This document shows positions 16,075 to 24,127 of a stretch of 39,625 bases of DNA, piece by piece. Below the pieces are notes generated by a model. That model saw nothing but the letters and a program-made list of their open reading frames with translations. It was not told where the DNA came from and did no database searches. Within the stretch, counting starts at the first letter, position 1; every line of letters begins with the position of its first letter. The stretch is from CBDHDN01 sp965261585. Lineage in GTDB: Bacteria; Pseudomonadota; Alphaproteobacteria; UBA6615. Position numbers and translations under genes: made by a program. The DNA lies in contig CBDHDN010000057.1 of the NCBI GenBank assembly GCA_965261585.1, positions 1-39,625 on the forward strand, written 5' to 3'.

Positions 16075-16767
16075 ATGCGCACCCTCTTGTTCACAGCCGG
16101 ATCGCCTTTTGCCCGCGGCGTTCGCATCATTCTTGACGAACTCGGGCTGGATTACGAGCACCGAGGCGGGATAACGACGCCGTCGGTCGAGGAACGAGCG
16201 AAGGCAACGCCCACCCTTCAGGTCCCCACTTTCTGGGATGGGGACGTCACGCTTTGGGAAAGCGGCCTCATCGCCGAGTATCTCTTGGCCACCTACACGG
16301 AGCGGCCGAACACAGTCCCGGCGCTTGCAGACGGGGTATGGCATTCAGCCACCGAATGGCAAGACAAGCTTGTCTTCGCAACGATCCAGACGCTCGGCAC
16401 AGCCGTAACCACGATCAGTCAGATGAAATGGTCGGGGATAAGCCATGACCAGAACGGACACCTTACCCGATGCGTGGAGCGCCTGCCTCACTTGATGACC
16501 TGGCTGGAACGGCAACTGTCGAGCCACGACGATGGCTTCTTTGCGGGCGTCGTTTCCGTTCAAGACATCTTTCTCGCCTGTCACTGCCGGTTCATGGAGA
16601 AACGTCCGATCGGATTGGATCCCAATTACGGCGACTATCCAAAGCTCCGGGCCCTGCTTGGTTATCTCGACGAACGCGAAAGCTTCAAGAGAAATCCGAT
16701 ACTTTGGTGGGAACCGGGCGTCGTCGGTTACGCCGAGGATGGAAAGACGCCGATCTACGAAAAGTAA
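16075..16767 (+). CDS. Glutathione S-transferase family protein
   Basis: Cytosolic GST-fold protein, 230 residues. The N-terminal thioredoxin-like domain starts MRTLLFTAGSPFARGVRIIL, with a Ser where the catalytic Ser/Cys sits. It continues with TLQVPTFWDGDVTLWESGLIAEYLL, which contains the conserved cis-Pro (VP) and the Glu-Ser that binds the glutathione gamma-glutamyl group. The alpha-helical C-terminal domain includes SVQDIFLACHCRFME. The ATG at 16075 has only a weak ribosome site. Codon use is visibly less GC-rich than in the flanking genes, suggesting a separate origin. Substrate unknown. Confidence 0.85.
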   Translation: MRTLLFTAGSPFARGVRIILDELGLDYEHRGGITTPSVEERAKATPTLQVPTFWDGDVTLWESGLIAEYLLATYTERPNTVPALADGVWHSATEWQDKLVFATIQTLGTAVTTISQMKWSGISHDQNGHLTRCVERLPHLMTWLERQLSSHDDGFFAGVVSVQDIFLACHCRFMEKRPIGLDPNYGDYPKLRALLGYLDERESFKRNPILWWEPGVVGYAEDGKTPIYEK

Positions 16768-16961
16768 CGCGGGCCGCCACATTGAAATGTCTGGCCATGG
16801 CGGGCGATCCGGGGTCCATTTAGCACGCCGCGTAGAGGGTCGGTAGACGGAGCCGATGGGGTGCCGGTGCGATCTCTCAGTGTCTTTCCCAAGCCGTAGA
16901 ATGGACCCCGGGTCGAGCCAGGTCGAGCCCGGGGCGACGGCCAAGTCAGTGTTGGGCGCCC
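16768..16961. repeat. Intergenic stretch with palindromic repeat
   Basis: Between the GST and the convergent ABC exporter. It holds GATCCGGGGTCC (16807-16818) and a longer hairpin CCCCGGG (16906-16912) / CCCGGGG (16928-16934), whose loop carries a tandem GGTCGAGCC duplication. Same family as the other GC palindromes here. No gene seen. Confidence 0.55.
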
Positions 16962-18815
16962 CTACTCCGCCGGGGCCGACACCGGATCGGCGATGGCCGG
17001 TGCGGCGGCCGGTTCGTGCTGGGCGTCCTGCTGGCGGGCCCACAGGGCGGCGTAGTGGCCCTTGAGGGCGAGCAGCGCACCGTGGCGGCCGCGTTCGACG
17101 ATGCGGCCATCGTCGAGCACGATGATCTGGTCGGCGTCGACGACGGTGGACAGCCGGTGGGCGATGACCAGGGTCGTGCGGTCGGCCGAGACCTGGCGCA
17201 ATGCCGCCTGGATGTCCTTCTCCGTGTGGGTGTCGAGGGCCGATGTCGCCTCGTCGAACAGCAGGATCCGGGGCTGCTTGAGGATCGTGCGGGCGATCGC
17301 CACGCGCTGCTTCTCGCCGCCGGAGAGCTTCAGCCCGCGCTCGCCGACGCGGGTGTTGTAGCCGTCGGGCAGGCCCATGACGAAGTCGTGGATCTGGGCG
17401 AGCCGCGCCGCCTCCTCGACCTCGGCCGGGGTCGTGTCGGGGCGGCCGTACTGGACGTTGTAGAACACCGTGTCGTTGAACAGCACCGTGTCCTGGGGAA
17501 CGATGCCGATGGCGGCGCGCAGGCTGTCCTGGGAGACGTCGCGGATGTCCTGGCCGTCGATCGTGATGCGGCCCTCATTGACGTCGTAGAAGCGGAACAG
17601 CAGGCGGCTGATCGTCGACTTGCCGGCCCCGGTCGGCCCGACGATGGCAACTGTATCGCCCGGCGGCACGGTAAGCGACACCGCCTTCAGGATCGGCCGG
17701 CGCGAGTCATAGCCGAACGACACGTCTTCGAAGCGAATCTCGCCCTGGCGCACGGCCAGCGCCAGCGCGTCCGTGGTGTCCGTCACCTCTTGCTCGACCC
17801 GCATCAGGCCGAACATTAACTCCATGTCGGTCAGCGACTGCTTGATCTCGCGATAGACGAAGCCGAGGAAGTTGAGCGGCATGTAAAGCTGCACGAGGTA
17901 GGCGTTCACCGCGACAAAATCGCCGATCGTCATCGTGCCCCCGGCGATGCCGAAGCCGGCCATCACCATGACCGCCGTGAGGCCGGCGGCGATGATCAGG
18001 CCCTGGCCGATATTGACCAGCGACAGCGACGTCATGGAGAGCACGGCGGCGTGCTCGTAGGCCTTGAGCGAGGTGTCGTAGCGCCGCGCCTCGTGCTCCT
18101 CGTTGCCGAAATACTTGACGGTCTCGAAATTCAGCAGGCTGTCGATCGCCTTGGTGTTGGCTTCGTTGTCCATCTTGTTCATGGTCCGGCGGAACTTGAG
18201 GCGCCATTCCGTGACCATGAGGGTGTAGGCGATGTAGCTGGCGATCGAGACGAACGTCACGAGCGAAAACCAGAAACTGTAGAACTTCCACAGGATGCCG
18301 CAGACCAACGCGATCTCGATCAGCGTCGGCAGGATGTTGAACAGCATGAAGCGCAGCAGGAACTCGATGCCGCGCACGCCGCGCTCGATGGCGCGGCTGA
18401 GGCCGCCAGTCTGGCGGTCCAGGTGAAAACGCATGGCCAGCGCGTGCAGGTGGCGGAAGGTCTGCAGGGCCACGGTGCGGATCGACCGCTGGGCGACCTT
18501 CGCGAACACGAAGTCGCGCAGCTCGGCGAACGCCTGGCTGGCGACCCGCAGGGCGCCATAGCCGACGAGGATCGCGATCGGCACGACGACGACCGCGGTC
18601 GTCGCATCGGCGCCGCTCAGCGCATCCACCGCGAGCTTGTAGATGAACGGGATATAGACCGTCGCGATCTTGGCGAGGACGAGCAGCCCGAGCGCGATGA
18701 CGACCCGCAGCTTCATCTCCAGCTGACCGGGCGGCCACAGATAGGGCGCGAGGGAGCGGATCGCATGCGCCTCGTGGCGCAGGCCGCTCTGCTGTTCCAC
18801 CGTCGTTTGTGTCAC
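16962..18815 (-). CDS. ABC transporter, Atm1/HMT1-type half-transporter (permease and ATPase fused)
   Basis: Inner-membrane exporter of the ATM1/ABCB7 family, thought to move glutathione- or sulfur-containing compounds linked to iron-sulfur metabolism and metal detoxification. 617 residues. The membrane domain covers about residues 1-330, with the family stretch NFETVKYFGNEEHEARRYD and DFVAVNAYLVQLYMPLNFLG. The ATPase has Walker A VGPTGAGKSTISRLL, signature LSGGEKQRVAIARTIL, Walker B ILLFDEATSALD and switch IAHRLSTVVDAD. I chose the GTG at 18815 (VTQTTVEQQ) with AGGGGAG upstream. The Ala/Pro-rich tail AAAPAIADPVSAPAE is unremarkable. It probably forms a homodimer. Confidence 0.92.
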   Translation of the reverse strand: MTQTTVEQQSGLRHEAHAIRSLAPYLWPPGQLEMKLRVVIALGLLVLAKIATVYIPFIYKLAVDALSGADATTAVVVVPIAILVGYGALRVASQAFAELRDFVFAKVAQRSIRTVALQTFRHLHALAMRFHLDRQTGGLSRAIERGVRGIEFLLRFMLFNILPTLIEIALVCGILWKFYSFWFSLVTFVSIASYIAYTLMVTEWRLKFRRTMNKMDNEANTKAIDSLLNFETVKYFGNEEHEARRYDTSLKAYEHAAVLSMTSLSLVNIGQGLIIAAGLTAVMVMAGFGIAGGTMTIGDFVAVNAYLVQLYMPLNFLGFVYREIKQSLTDMELMFGLMRVEQEVTDTTDALALAVRQGEIRFEDVSFGYDSRRPILKAVSLTVPPGDTVAIVGPTGAGKSTISRLLFRFYDVNEGRITIDGQDIRDVSQDSLRAAIGIVPQDTVLFNDTVFYNVQYGRPDTTPAEVEEAARLAQIHDFVMGLPDGYNTRVGERGLKLSGGEKQRVAIARTILKQPRILLFDEATSALDTHTEKDIQAALRQVSADRTTLVIAHRLSTVVDADQIIVLDDGRIVERGRHGALLALKGHYAALWARQQDAQHEPAAAPAIADPVSAPAE

Positions 18816-19087
18816 GCGTCTCCCCTGCCGGCGTTCACGCGGCCGTGTTTCATGTAGGCGCTTCGGCGCGGAATGCCAGGCATGCGGGCATTCTCTCCGG
18901 CCCACTCATATCGCCATCCTCGGCCCCAGAGCCGAGGACCCATTCTCCGTCCAACGAAAAGCGCACCGGCCGGGCGCGCCCTATGGCCTAAAGCGGAATA
19001 CGTGGAATGGGTCCTCGGCACAAGGCCGAGGATGACGAGCGATGGGTTCCCTTGCCGATGTCCCGTGCATCGCTAATATCCCTCGCC
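18816..19087. repeat. Divergent intergenic region with two GC palindromes
   Basis: Upstream region shared by the Atm1-type exporter (minus) and the amidotransferase (plus). It carries CCTCGGC(6)GCCGAGG (18918-18937) and CCTCGGCACAAGGCCGAGG (19013-19031) in a head-to-head unit, with flanking ATGACGA and GGACCCAT. The same unit recurs at 26298-26426. No gene seen. Confidence 0.65.
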
Positions 19088-19846
19088 ATGTGCGAGCTTC
19101 TGGGCATGAACTGCAACGTGCCGACCGACATCCGCTTCAGCTTCTCCGGGCTGATCGAGCGCGGCGGGCGGACCGGCCCGCACCGTGACGGCTGGGGCAT
19201 CGCGTTCTATGAGGACCGGGGCTGCCGCGCGTTCCACGACCCCCATCCCGGCTGCGAGTCCGAGATCGCCGCGCTTGTGCGCTCCCACGCGGTCAAGTCC
19301 AAGAACGTGATCTGCCACATCCGCAAGGCGACGAACGGCCGGGTGTCGCTGGAGAACACGCACCCGTTCATGCGCGAGCTGTGGGTGTTCGCCCACAACG
19401 GCCGGCTGAAGGGCGTCAAGCGCTGGCCGCTCAAGTTCTACCGGCCGATCGGCACGACCGACAGCGAGCACGCGTTCTGCTGGCTGCTCGACCAGATCCG
19501 TCACCGCTTTCCCGAGCCGCCGCCGCGCCAGCGCGACCTGCGGGCGCTGATCGGCCGGCTGGCCGCCGTGCTGAACGCCTGCGGCACGTTCAACATGATG
19601 CTGTGCGACGCGCGCCAGCTCTACTGCTACTGCTCGACCGACCTGTCCTGGCTGACCCGGCGCGCGCCGTTCGGCGAGGCCAGCCTGATCGACGCCGAGC
19701 TGACCGTCGATTTCGCCCACGAAACGACGCCCAAGGACGTCGTCACGGTGATCGCCACCCGGCCCCTCACCCTCAACGAGCCGTGGCAGGTGATGGCGCG
19801 CGGCTCCATGGTCGTCTTCCACAACGGACTGCGCGTCGCGGCATAA
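19088..19846 (+). CDS. Class II glutamine amidotransferase (YafJ-like)
   Basis: N-terminal-nucleophile glutaminase-fold protein, 252 residues. The catalytic Cys is residue 2 (MCELLGMNCNVPTDIRFSF). HRDGWGIAFYEDRG, CHIRKATNGRVSLENTHPF and ELWVFAHNGRL are the conserved glutaminase-site segments. It corresponds to the stand-alone YafJ/EgtC-like group rather than to GlmS or PurF, because no synthetase domain follows; the physiological substrate is unknown. The stop TAA lies 1 bp before the CTAAACTAAA repeat bordering the foreign island. The gene is therefore intact but sits at its edge. Confidence 0.85.
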   Translation: MCELLGMNCNVPTDIRFSFSGLIERGGRTGPHRDGWGIAFYEDRGCRAFHDPHPGCESEIAALVRSHAVKSKNVICHIRKATNGRVSLENTHPFMRELWVFAHNGRLKGVKRWPLKFYRPIGTTDSEHAFCWLLDQIRHRFPEPPPRQRDLRALIGRLAAVLNACGTFNMMLCDARQLYCYCSTDLSWLTRRAPFGEASLIDAELTVDFAHETTPKDVVTVIATRPLTLNEPWQVMARGSMVVFHNGLRVAA

Positions 19847-19847
19847 G

Positions 19848-19857
19848 CTAAACTAAA
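19848..19857. repeat. Direct repeat CTAAACTAAA, copy 1
   Basis: Part of the 14-bp sequence AGCTAAACTAAACC (19846-19859) immediately left of the IS3 element. The same 14 bp lie immediately right of it (21274-21287), and the 10-bp core recurs at 24318-24327 at the far edge of the island. Confidence 0.7.
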
Positions 19858-19925
19858 CCTGAGTCGGACCCGATTTCCTTGGACACAGAATTGGCTTAAT
19901 CGAAGTGTCCAAGGAGGACCGGAAC

Positions 19926-20336
19926 ATGACCGATAATTTTGAGAAGAAAGTTGCTGTTGATGGGCCTGTGGTAAATGCGGGCGAACTTGGCTCGTCCACG
20001 TTTTCCCCAGGCCAGGCTTTGCCGGCAGGCCCGCTGGGACTTGGCCAGCGATGGACGGTGGCGCGCAAGCGTGAGGTCGTTCTGCGGCTTTTGCGTGACG
20101 AGCCGGTGCAACTTCTGTCGCGCCAGTTGGGCGTAGAGATCTTCCGGCTCGAGCAGTGGCGTGAGAAAGCGATCGGCGGGATCGACGCCTCGCTCAAGCA
20201 ACGCAAGGGCGATCCGGTGCAGGCGGAACTGGATAGCGCCATGAAGCGGATCGGAGAGTTGACCATGCAGGTGGAACTGCTGGAGGCCAAGACGGAGACC
20301 TTCGGCCCTTTGGGGCGGCGGAGGTCGCGGCGATGA
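19926..20336 (+). CDS. IS3 family transposase OrfA
   Basis: Helix-turn-helix subunit of an IS3-type transposase, 136 residues. LGQRWTVARKREVVLRLLRD, EPVQLLSRQLGVEIFRLEQW form the DNA-binding part. The following DSAMKRIGELTMQVELLEAK is a leucine-zipper-like coiled coil used for multimerisation. The ATG at 19926 has AAGGAGG 8 nt upstream. Its stop overlaps the orfB start (ATGA at 20333). Confidence 0.85.
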   Translation: MTDNFEKKVAVDGPVVNAGELGSSTFSPGQALPAGPLGLGQRWTVARKREVVLRLLRDEPVQLLSRQLGVEIFRLEQWREKAIGGIDASLKQRKGDPVQAELDSAMKRIGELTMQVELLEAKTETFGPLGRRRSRR

Positions 20337-21238
20337 GTGCCGCCACCTCGCCCGGCACGGGTCTGGCCTACGGCCTGCGGCGGGTCTGCGCCGCCTGGGG
20401 CATGGCCCGCTCCTCGTTCTACGCCATGACCTCCGGCCAGCACGCCGAGCAGCCGCCGGCAAAGCGTCGGGGACCGAAGCCCGCGATCTCGGACCAGGCG
20501 CTGCTGGTGGCGATCGAAGCCGACCTGGAGGCATCGCCCTGGGAGGGCGAGGGCTACCGCAAGGTCTGGGCTCGGCTTCGGGTCTGTCGCGACATCCGGG
20601 TTGCCCGCAAGCGGGTGCTCCGCCTGATGCGCGAGAACAATCTGCTCTCGCCCCATCGCTGCCGCCGCCGTGGCGGCAATCCCCATGACGGTGAGATCAT
20701 CACTCATGCCCCGAACCTCATGTGGGGCACCGATGGCGTTCGGGTGTTCACGGTGGACGACGGCTGGGGCTGGATCTTCACCGCCGTCGAGCATTGGAAC
20801 GCCGAGTGTGTCGGCTGGCATGTCTGCAAGCGCGGCGACCGCTTCGCCGCCCTGCAGCCGATCTCCATGGGGCTTGCCGGGCTGTATGGCTCGACCGCGG
20901 CCGGCGCGGCTCGGGGGCTGGCCTTGCGGATGGATCACGGCTCCCAGTATCTGTCGGACCACTTCACCAACCAGATCAAGTTCTGGGGCATCCAGCCGTC
21001 CTACGCCTTCGTCGCCGAGCCCCAGACCAACGGCGTCGCCGAGCGGTTCAATCGCACGCTGAAGGAACAGATCATCCATGGTCGCATCTACCGCAACATC
21101 GCGGAGCTGCGGGACGCCGTCCGCGACTTCGTCGAACTCTACAATGCCCAGTGGATCGTCGAAAAGAACGGCCACCTGAGCCCCGCTCAAGCTCGTCAGG
21201 CGTGGCACGCCGCGATCTCAATCAGGCCCGCCGCGTGA
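20333..21238 (+). CDS. IS3 family transposase OrfB (integrase core)
   Basis: 301-residue catalytic subunit with an rve integrase core. Catalytic residues lie in NLMWGTDGVRVFTVDD (Asp), LRMDHGSQYLSDHF (Asp) and TNGVAERFNRTLKEQ (Glu). The N-terminal segment EGEGYRKVWARLRVCRDIRV is the typical HTH_21-like region. It overlaps orfA by 4 bp, so it may be made by coupled re-initiation as well as by frameshift fusion. No inactivating change seen. Confidence 0.9.
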   Translation: MSAATSPGTGLAYGLRRVCAAWGMARSSFYAMTSGQHAEQPPAKRRGPKPAISDQALLVAIEADLEASPWEGEGYRKVWARLRVCRDIRVARKRVLRLMRENNLLSPHRCRRRGGNPHDGEIITHAPNLMWGTDGVRVFTVDDGWGWIFTAVEHWNAECVGWHVCKRGDRFAALQPISMGLAGLYGSTAAGAARGLALRMDHGSQYLSDHFTNQIKFWGIQPSYAFVAEPQTNGVAERFNRTLKEQIIHGRIYRNIAELRDAVRDFVELYNAQWIVEKNGHLSPAQARQAWHAAISIRPAA

Positions 21239-21273
21239 GACAAACTTGTGTCCAAGGAACCGGGTGCGCTACA

Positions 21274-21287
21274 AGCTAAACTAAACC
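21274..21287. repeat. Direct repeat AGCTAAACTAAACC, copy 2
   Basis: Perfect match to 19846-19859. It abuts the right end of the IS3 element and begins the XRE/Fic island segment. Confidence 0.75.
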
Positions 21288-21346
21288 CTATCTGGCCAAC
21301 CCTTTGGCCAATCACCTTGGCCACTAACGCCAGCATCGAACGAAAA

Positions 21347-21425
21347 CAGGCTATGGCCTGTTTACGAAAGAGGAAAATTCAGGCTATAACCTGCTTCTAA
21401 ATTGATAATACCAGGCTGTAGCCTT
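21347..21425 (+). promoter_or_regulatory. Three evenly spaced palindromic operators and promoter of the XRE/Fic module
   Basis: Sites: CAGGCTATGGCCTG (21347-21360), CAGGCTATAACCTG (21380-21393) and CAGGCTGTAGCCTT (21412-21425). Their starts are 33 and 32 bp apart, about three helical turns, so a bound repressor would sit on one DNA face. The third ends at the base before the ATG (21426). A possible promoter is TTTACG (21361-21366) with TATAAC (21385-21390) at 18-bp spacing; its -10 lies inside the second site. The likely binder is the XRE protein encoded next. Confidence 0.65.
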
Positions 21426-21887
21426 ATGACTAATGGTAAACGAAAGATTGCCCGGCAACGGCTCGACGGACGTCTGTTGGCCTTCAAACCCGAGAGCCGC
21501 TTCGCCGTCCCGTCCAAGGGCTGGATTCGGGCGATCCGGGACGCTCTCGGCATGTCCGCTCTTCAGCTGGGCACGCGGCTCAGCGTGAAGTCGCAGAGTG
21601 TCGCCGACCAGGAAAAATCCGAAGCCCACGGCACGATCCAACTCAAGACCCTACGCAATGTTGCCGAGGCGCTTGACTGCACCCTTGTCTATGCGCTCGT
21701 GCCGAACTCATCGCTCGAAGACGCAGTACAGACACGCGCGCGCGACATTGCCCGCAAGGAGTTGGCGCGCATCGGGCACACGATGGACCTGGAGGCGCAG
21801 GGTCTCTCCCAAGCCGAGCGAGACGCCCAGATAGACGAGTATGTCCGCGAACACGTCAGAGAACGCGACCTCTGGGAACGGTCGTGA
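21426..21887 (+). CDS. 'Mobile mystery protein A': XRE-type helix-turn-helix regulator paired with a Fic protein
   Basis: 153 residues. The Cro/XRE-type HTH is seen in GWIRAIRDALGMSALQLGTR, LSVKSQSVADQEKSEAHGTI and QLKTLRNVAEALDCTLVYAL. The start ATG at 21426 directly follows the third operator and has no obvious ribosome site. The protein matches the family named 'mobile mystery protein A', always paired with the Fic-domain 'mobile mystery protein B' and scattered among accessory regions. By analogy with XRE/Fic toxin-antitoxin loci it is probably the autorepressor and antitoxin; this is inference. The reading frame is intact. Composition is less GC-rich than core genes. Confidence 0.85.
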   Translation: MTNGKRKIARQRLDGRLLAFKPESRFAVPSKGWIRAIRDALGMSALQLGTRLSVKSQSVADQEKSEAHGTIQLKTLRNVAEALDCTLVYALVPNSSLEDAVQTRARDIARKELARIGHTMDLEAQGLSQAERDAQIDEYVREHVRERDLWERS

Positions 21888-22387
21888 ACGACCCAGTTCG
21901 ACGCGCCCGACGACGCCACGCCGCTGGAGCCGGAGGAACGCCAAGGTCTCCTCCAGACCTGGATTACCTACCGCAGTGAGCTGAACGAGGCCGAGCAGAC
22001 GAACATTGCTGCTGGCGCCGCTTGGGCGCACCGCCAGCGCGGCCGGGACATCCTCACAGACGCGTTCATCAGGCAGCTTCACGTCAAGTTGTTCGGCGAT
22101 GTCTGGGCATGGGCTGGCAACTACCCCCGAACCGAGCGCAATATCGGGATCGACCCGGCCCATATCCCGGTCGAGCTCCCCATGGCCCTGGACGATGCCC
22201 GCTACTGGGTCGACAACAACACCTATCCGCCGGACGAGATCGCGGTGCGGCTCCATCACCGTCTCGTGGCCATCCATCCGTTCCCGAACGGCAACGGTCG
22301 CACCACCCGTCTCATAGCGGATCTCCTGGCCGATCGGCTCGGACAAGAGCCCTTCACCTGGGGACGGGTCAGTCTGATCGATGCTAG

Positions 22388-24042
22388 CCCGGATTTCTCA
22401 CAGCGGGATTGGTGGTGGCCGAGAGCCAGTTCATCTTCGGCACTGTTGATAGGTTGCTGTGAAGCAGGCAGGCTGGAGGGTTCCGCCGGCTGCTGGCGGT
22501 GGTCTGAGGCTGGAGTTGATCCTGTGTGGTTGACGGGACGGGCGGAGGCCGGCTGCTGGGGTCAGCCGGTGGCGTTGCATAATCGATGGTGAGCCAGGCG
22601 GTATTCCTGCTGGTAGGGGAACGAAGACGCCATTGCGAACTTGACGCGGCGGACGGAGCGGCGCACCTGGGCGCCGATCTTCAACAGCTTCAAGCGGATG
22701 GTGCCGCAGGTGGCGCGGGCGAAGCGGGTGTGCTTGAGGGCGATGCGGCGCAGCGCGCAGAACAGCGCATAGGCCATGGCGGCGAACCACAAGCGCAGCT
22801 GGTTGGCCCGCATGGTGGCAGCCGAAGTGCGGTCGGCGAACAGATCGGCCTGGCATTCCTTGATGCGGTTCTCCATGTCGCCGCGGGCGCAATAGACCTT
22901 TTCATAGAGCCGGCGGGCCTTGACCTCGCCGGTGCCGAGCGAGGTGACGACGAAGCGCGGATTGGCCTTACCGTGGGTCCATTCGGCCTTGGCGACGACG
23001 CGGCGTTCGCGGCTCCAGCTCTTACGCGTCGTCCACACCAGCTCCTGGTAGCGGCGGGCCGGCTTGCCGGTGCGCCGGCTGTCGGCGGCGCGGCGGCGGC
23101 GAGGGCGTCCTCGATCGCGCCGCTGAGCCGCTTGTTCCTGGCCAGCCCAAAGACGTAGTCGACCCGGTTGGCTTCGCACCACGCCATCAGCGCCTCGCGG
23201 GCGAAGCCGGAATCAGCGCGCACCAGAATACGCGCGTCCGGCCAGTCGTCGCGGATCTGCTCGACGATCCGGGCGAGCTCCTCGATCGCGCCGGCGGCGC
23301 CGTCGATATTGGCCGGCCGCAGCTTCGCCGCCAGCAGATGCCGGCCACAGAAGATGTACAGCGGCAGATAGCAGTAACAATCGTAGTAACCGTGGAAGAA
23401 CCGATCCTCCTGCTCGCCGTGCAACGGATCGTCGGTCGCGTCGAGGTCGATGATGATCTGCTTCGCCGGCCGCCGGTGCGCGGCCAAGAACAGCGCGACG
23501 AACTGGCGCTCGATCGCCGCCGCGTCGTGGCCGATCTTGTGATAGCGCGACGGCGCCCCCGACGGCGCGTGCTCCAGCCGGTTCAGCGTCGACTTTCCGG
23601 CTAGCGGCGCGCAGTCCGCCCGCCGCGCCTCGAGCTTGCCGGCGAGCACCGCCATCACCGGATCATGGCGCAGCTCGTCGTGGTCGATCAGGTCCTCGTA
23701 ACCCAGCGCCAGGGCGAACACACGTTGGCCGACCAGCGTCGCGACGCTGTGCTCCGTCAACGCCGGATCGCGGCCGTCCTGGAAACACCGCGCAAACCCC
23801 GCGACCAGGCCAATCGCCCGCTCCGTGGCTCCCAGCAAAAGCGCGCCGCCGTTCGACGTCACCGCACCGCCGTCAAACGCTGCCTCAACGCGCCGGCTCT
23901 CAACGCGTGCAAATCCGAACAGATCCGAGATACACTCTAGTTGGCATCGGGGAGATCCTCCGTCTCAGCTTAAGTTCTTGTTGCAACAATCACTTTCGCT
24001 GATTCGGGGCCCCGATGCACTACTCCGTGTGAGAAATCCGGG
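22388..24042 (-). mobile_element. IS1380 family insertion sequence
   Basis: 1655 bp. Perfect inverted ends CCCGGATTTCTCACA (22388-22402) and TGTGAGAAATCCGGG (24028-24042), with 4-bp target duplication CTAG (22384-22387 and 24043-24046), as is usual for IS1380. Inserted in the Fic gene. Its transposase gene is frameshifted. Confidence 0.92.
22562..23947 (-). pseudogene. IS1380 family transposase, frameshifted
   Basis: DDE transposase of about 460 residues if restored. ECISDLFGFARVESRRVEA at the N-terminus, ALTEHSVATLVGQRVFALAL, IIDLDATDDPLHGEQEDRF (first Asp), ILVRADSGFAREALMAWCE (second Asp) and the ARGDMENRIKECQADLFADR region (Glu) are present. Two slips are seen. The ATG at 23945-23947 is one base out of frame with ECISDLFG. 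Near 23085-23105, within a GC-rich GCC-repeat stretch, AIEDALAA and the next segment (RRTGKPARRYQELVW) are in different frames. As read it cannot make a full transposase. Confidence 0.8.
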
Positions 24043-24127
24043 CTAGCGAGACACGGGCGCGCTACATCGCCGCCCTCAGGGTGGCCGACGACCACGACAT
24101 CAAACCGTTGCTTAGGTTTGCTCGATC

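Larger units (their letters stand above)
19860..21273 (+). mobile_element. IS3 family insertion sequence, complete
   Basis: 1414 bp with TG...CA ends. The left end TGAGTCGGACCCGATTTC and the complement of the right end TGTAGCGCACCCGGTTCC are imperfect inverted repeats, both followed by CTTGGACAC. It encodes overlapping orfA and orfB. It is flanked directly by 14-bp repeats, longer than the 3-5 bp usual for IS3. Confidence 0.85.

Noticed and set aside
19846..21287. tRNA-end attachment site for a classical genomic island
   Set aside because: No tRNA gene is visible next to the CTAAACTAAA repeats, and no integrase gene lies within the island.
23040..23110. Programmed frameshift in the IS1380 transposase
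   Set aside because: IS1380 transposases are normally one continuous frame, no slippery A/T run is present, and a second slip at the start codon points to decay or error.
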